A stretch of DNA of 15,801 nucleotides, taken from positions 1-15,801 of the forward strand of contig JBJEQH010000070.1 of assembly GCA_051881655.1 (NCBI GenBank). Reading direction: 5' to 3'. Below, in pieces: positions 15,186-15,801 of this stretch. Numbering within the stretch: the stretch's first letter is position 1; each line of letters starts with the position of its first letter. The DNA comes from Heritagella sp051881655. GTDB taxonomy: Bacteria; Bacillota; Clostridia; Oscillospirales; Acutalibacteraceae. The translations under genes and the position numbers were made by a program. Under the pieces are notes generated by a model. That model was not told the origin of the DNA. It worked only from the letters and a program-made list of their open reading frames with translations, and did not search any database.

Positions 15186-15214
15186 ATTATAGAAAATACT
15201 TTTCTGATCGTCAA
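15186..15214 (-). promoter_or_regulatory. Near-consensus sigma-A promoter of the pilus operon
   Basis: On the minus strand the -35 is TTGACG (15209-15214), the spacer 17 bases and the -10 a perfect TATAAT (15186-15191). Only one base differs from consensus. It is the only strong promoter seen upstream of the seven pilus genes. One copy of the ATAGAAA-type repeat (15189-15204, plus-strand reading) covers the spacer and part of the -10, so a repressor there could switch the operon off. Confidence 0.87.
15189..15204 (+). repeat. 16-base direct repeat, copy 1 (pilus promoter)
   Basis: ATAGAAAATACTTTTC. It contains the inverted repeat GAAAA-TAC-TTTTC and lies between the -35 and -10 of the pilus promoter. 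It matches copy 2 at 14 of 16 bases and copy 3 at 12 of 16. Confidence 0.5.
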
Positions 15215-15413
15215 GAGACTTCCCCCAAAACAGGGCACAATCTACCAAAATTTTCTCTTTTTCCGTATGAAAATACCTTTTTCTCCTCTTACGCTCTCTC
15301 GTCCTGAATCATGCCGGCCGGTAAAGCAGGAGGAACGAGTACATTAGAAGACCCCCTCAATTGGGTGATAGAAAATTCTTCTCATTACCCGAACACTTTT
15401 TGAATTAGAACTA
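15215..15413. other. AT-rich divergent intergenic region
   Basis: About 200 bases between the pilus promoter (minus) and the small plus-strand gene's promoter. It holds copy 2 of the 16-base repeat (15368-15383), a palindrome CCGGCCGG (15314-15321) and a weak stem GGGTGAT/ATTACCC (15363-15390). A 30-codon open frame at 15311 has no ribosome site and is not called. No gene or RNA was recognised. Confidence 0.5.
15368..15383 (+). repeat. 16-base direct repeat, copy 2
   Basis: ATAGAAAATTCTTCTC, about midway between the two divergent promoters but nearer the plus-strand one. It shares ATAGAAA-N-T-N-CTT with copies 1 and 3. Confidence 0.45.
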
Positions 15414-15436
15414 TTTATTCTTCTTTCCGTTTCCTT

Positions 15437-15442
15437 TATAAT
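15437..15442 (+). promoter_or_regulatory. Probable promoter (-10) of the small plus-strand gene
   Basis: A perfect TATAAT at 15437-15442 lies 34 bases before the start codon. The -35 at 17-base spacing is TTTATT (15414-15419), a poor match, so the promoter may be weak or need an activator. Repeat copy 3 overlaps the end of the -10 and the start point. Confidence 0.6.
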
Positions 15443-15456
15443 AGAAAGTACTTCCA
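15441..15456 (+). repeat. 16-base direct repeat, copy 3 (small-gene promoter)
   Basis: ATAGAAAGTACTTCCA begins inside the -10 box of the plus-strand promoter and covers the expected transcription start. It matches each of the other two copies at 12 of 16 bases. Confidence 0.45.
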
Positions 15457-15475
15457 AAGAAAGGAGAAGTACCCC

Positions 15476-15652
15476 ATGAATCAAAAGGATGAACGCTTTC
15501 TTAGAAAACTCTGCGAAAATTCCTGCATTCTTCTGGAACTGTTCCGCGATCTTTCGGAGGAACGACAACAGTACATTCTGGATCTTACAAAAGAGATCGC
15601 TGAGGAAGAGAGAAAACTCCAAAACAAATTATTCCCAGACAGCAAACCATAA
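15476..15652 (+). CDS. Small hypothetical helical protein (58 residues), divergent from the pilus operon
   Basis: ATG at 15476 has AAAGGAGAAG upstream at about 9-base spacing, and TATAAT lies before it, so translation is credible despite the short length. The product begins MNQKDERFLRKLCENSC and is predicted to be one or two amphipathic helices. The stretch LFRDLSEERQQYILDLTKEI (22-41) resembles the helical tail of some Xre-type regulators, but no helix-turn-helix is present, so this likeness is weak. It has two Cys (13, 17) and no signal peptide. It is less GC-rich than the pilus genes. It reads away from the pilus operon and shares repeat motifs with its promoter, so a regulatory role is conceivable. 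I do not recognise a family. Confidence 0.65.
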   Translation: MNQKDERFLRKLCENSCILLELFRDLSEERQQYILDLTKEIAEEERKLQNKLFPDSKP

Positions 15653-15655
15653 ACT

Positions 15656-15691
15656 ACCGGAAAATAAGCGGATGTTCCCAGATCCTCCGGT
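15656..15691 (+). terminator. Weak stem-loop after the small plus-strand gene
   Basis: ACCGGA (15656-15661) pairs with TCCGGT (15686-15691), with an inner GGAT/ATCC helix; TTGAATTT follows. It starts 3 bases after the stop codon. The stem is short with a large bulge and the T-run is poor, so it is only a possible terminator. Confidence 0.3.
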
Positions 15692-15745
15692 TTGAATTTC
15701 AGACAAATCCCCCTGAGAGGCTTCCTTTTCAAAACGCGCAAGCAC

Positions 15746-15792
15746 AAAAAATACGCCAATGGGGACAATCCCTGATCGTCCCCATTGGCGTA
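15746..15792 (-). terminator. Strong intrinsic terminator at the right edge, for a minus-strand gene outside the window
   Basis: Arms 15752-15766 and 15778-15792 form a perfect 15-bp stem with an 11-base loop. On the minus strand it is followed by six T (15746-15751). It therefore most likely ends a transcript entering from beyond 15801 and insulates the pilus promoter. Read on the plus strand the visible tail is only CATTTGCCT, so plus-strand use for the small gene is possible but less clear. Confidence 0.82.
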
Positions 15793-15801
15793 CATTTGCC
15801 T

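Noticed and set aside
15311..15403. A 30-codon plus-strand frame beginning MPAGKAGGTSTLEDP
   Set aside because: No Shine-Dalgarno sequence before it and no promoter aligned to it; too short to support.
15344..15795. Minus-strand open frames of 92 and 104 codons at 15344-15622 and 15481-15795
   Set aside because: They lie opposite the small plus-strand gene, have no ribosome site, and one runs through the 15-bp terminator hairpin. They are probably shadows.
1..15801. CRISPR arrays, tRNA or rRNA genes, insertion sequences
   Set aside because: No regularly spaced DNA repeats of CRISPR type, no tRNA or rRNA signature and no transposase-like protein were recognised on either strand by eye.

Overview
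The window looks like chromosomal DNA of a Gram-positive anaerobe of the Clostridia, possibly a gut Oscillospiraceae- or Lachnospiraceae-like bacterium. The evidence is LPXTG-type surface proteins with two sortases, strong AGGAGG-type ribosome binding sites, a Bacillus-type LexA box (CGAAC-N4-GTTC) and moderately GC-rich coding DNA with AT-rich intergenic DNA. The taxonomic call is inference. All large genes are on the minus strand; one small gene near the right end is on the plus strand.

Left third (1-4993), stress/housekeeping genes. Reading leftwards from about 4950, a promoter overlapped by a LexA (SOS) box precedes a tight cluster: a Y-family DNA polymerase (dinB), an Sfp-type phosphopantetheinyl transferase, a PgeF/YlmD-family protein and a PflX-like radical SAM protein. 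The genes are joined by an ATGA overlap or gaps of 11-13 bases. A separate near-consensus promoter at about 1148-1176 then drives a monoacylglycerol-lipase-like alpha/beta hydrolase, which ends in an intrinsic terminator at 38-79.

Middle and right (5037-15214), one sortase-dependent pilus operon of about 10 kb. A near-consensus promoter (TTGACG, 17 bases, TATAAT) at 15186-15214 starts it after a leader of about 155 bases. In transcription order it encodes: a coiled-coil protein of unknown function, a type I signal peptidase, a 1606-residue anchored adhesin, a SpaH/EbpB-like major pilin, a class C-like sortase, a small LPQTG minor (basal?) pilin and a second sortase. An intrinsic terminator (5037-5068) closes it. 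The adhesin combines nine His/Cys repeats, a CHAP-like domain whose catalytic Cys position is Asp, a ricin-like beta-trefoil, a fibro-slime/PA14-like domain and an LPVTG signal. The expected scheme is that the signal peptidase matures the precursors, the class C sortase polymerises the pilins with the adhesin probably at the tip, and the second sortase probably anchors the fibre. The 191-base gap between the major pilin and the first sortase is packed with inverted repeats that could set the ratio of pilin to assembly enzymes.

Right end (15215-15801). An AT-rich divergent region lies between the pilus promoter and a 58-codon plus-strand gene of unknown function. Three copies of a 16-base motif (core ATAGAAA-N-T-N-CTT) occur here, two of them on the two promoters. 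A perfect 15-bp hairpin with a minus-strand U-tract at the window edge is probably the terminator of a gene outside the window.
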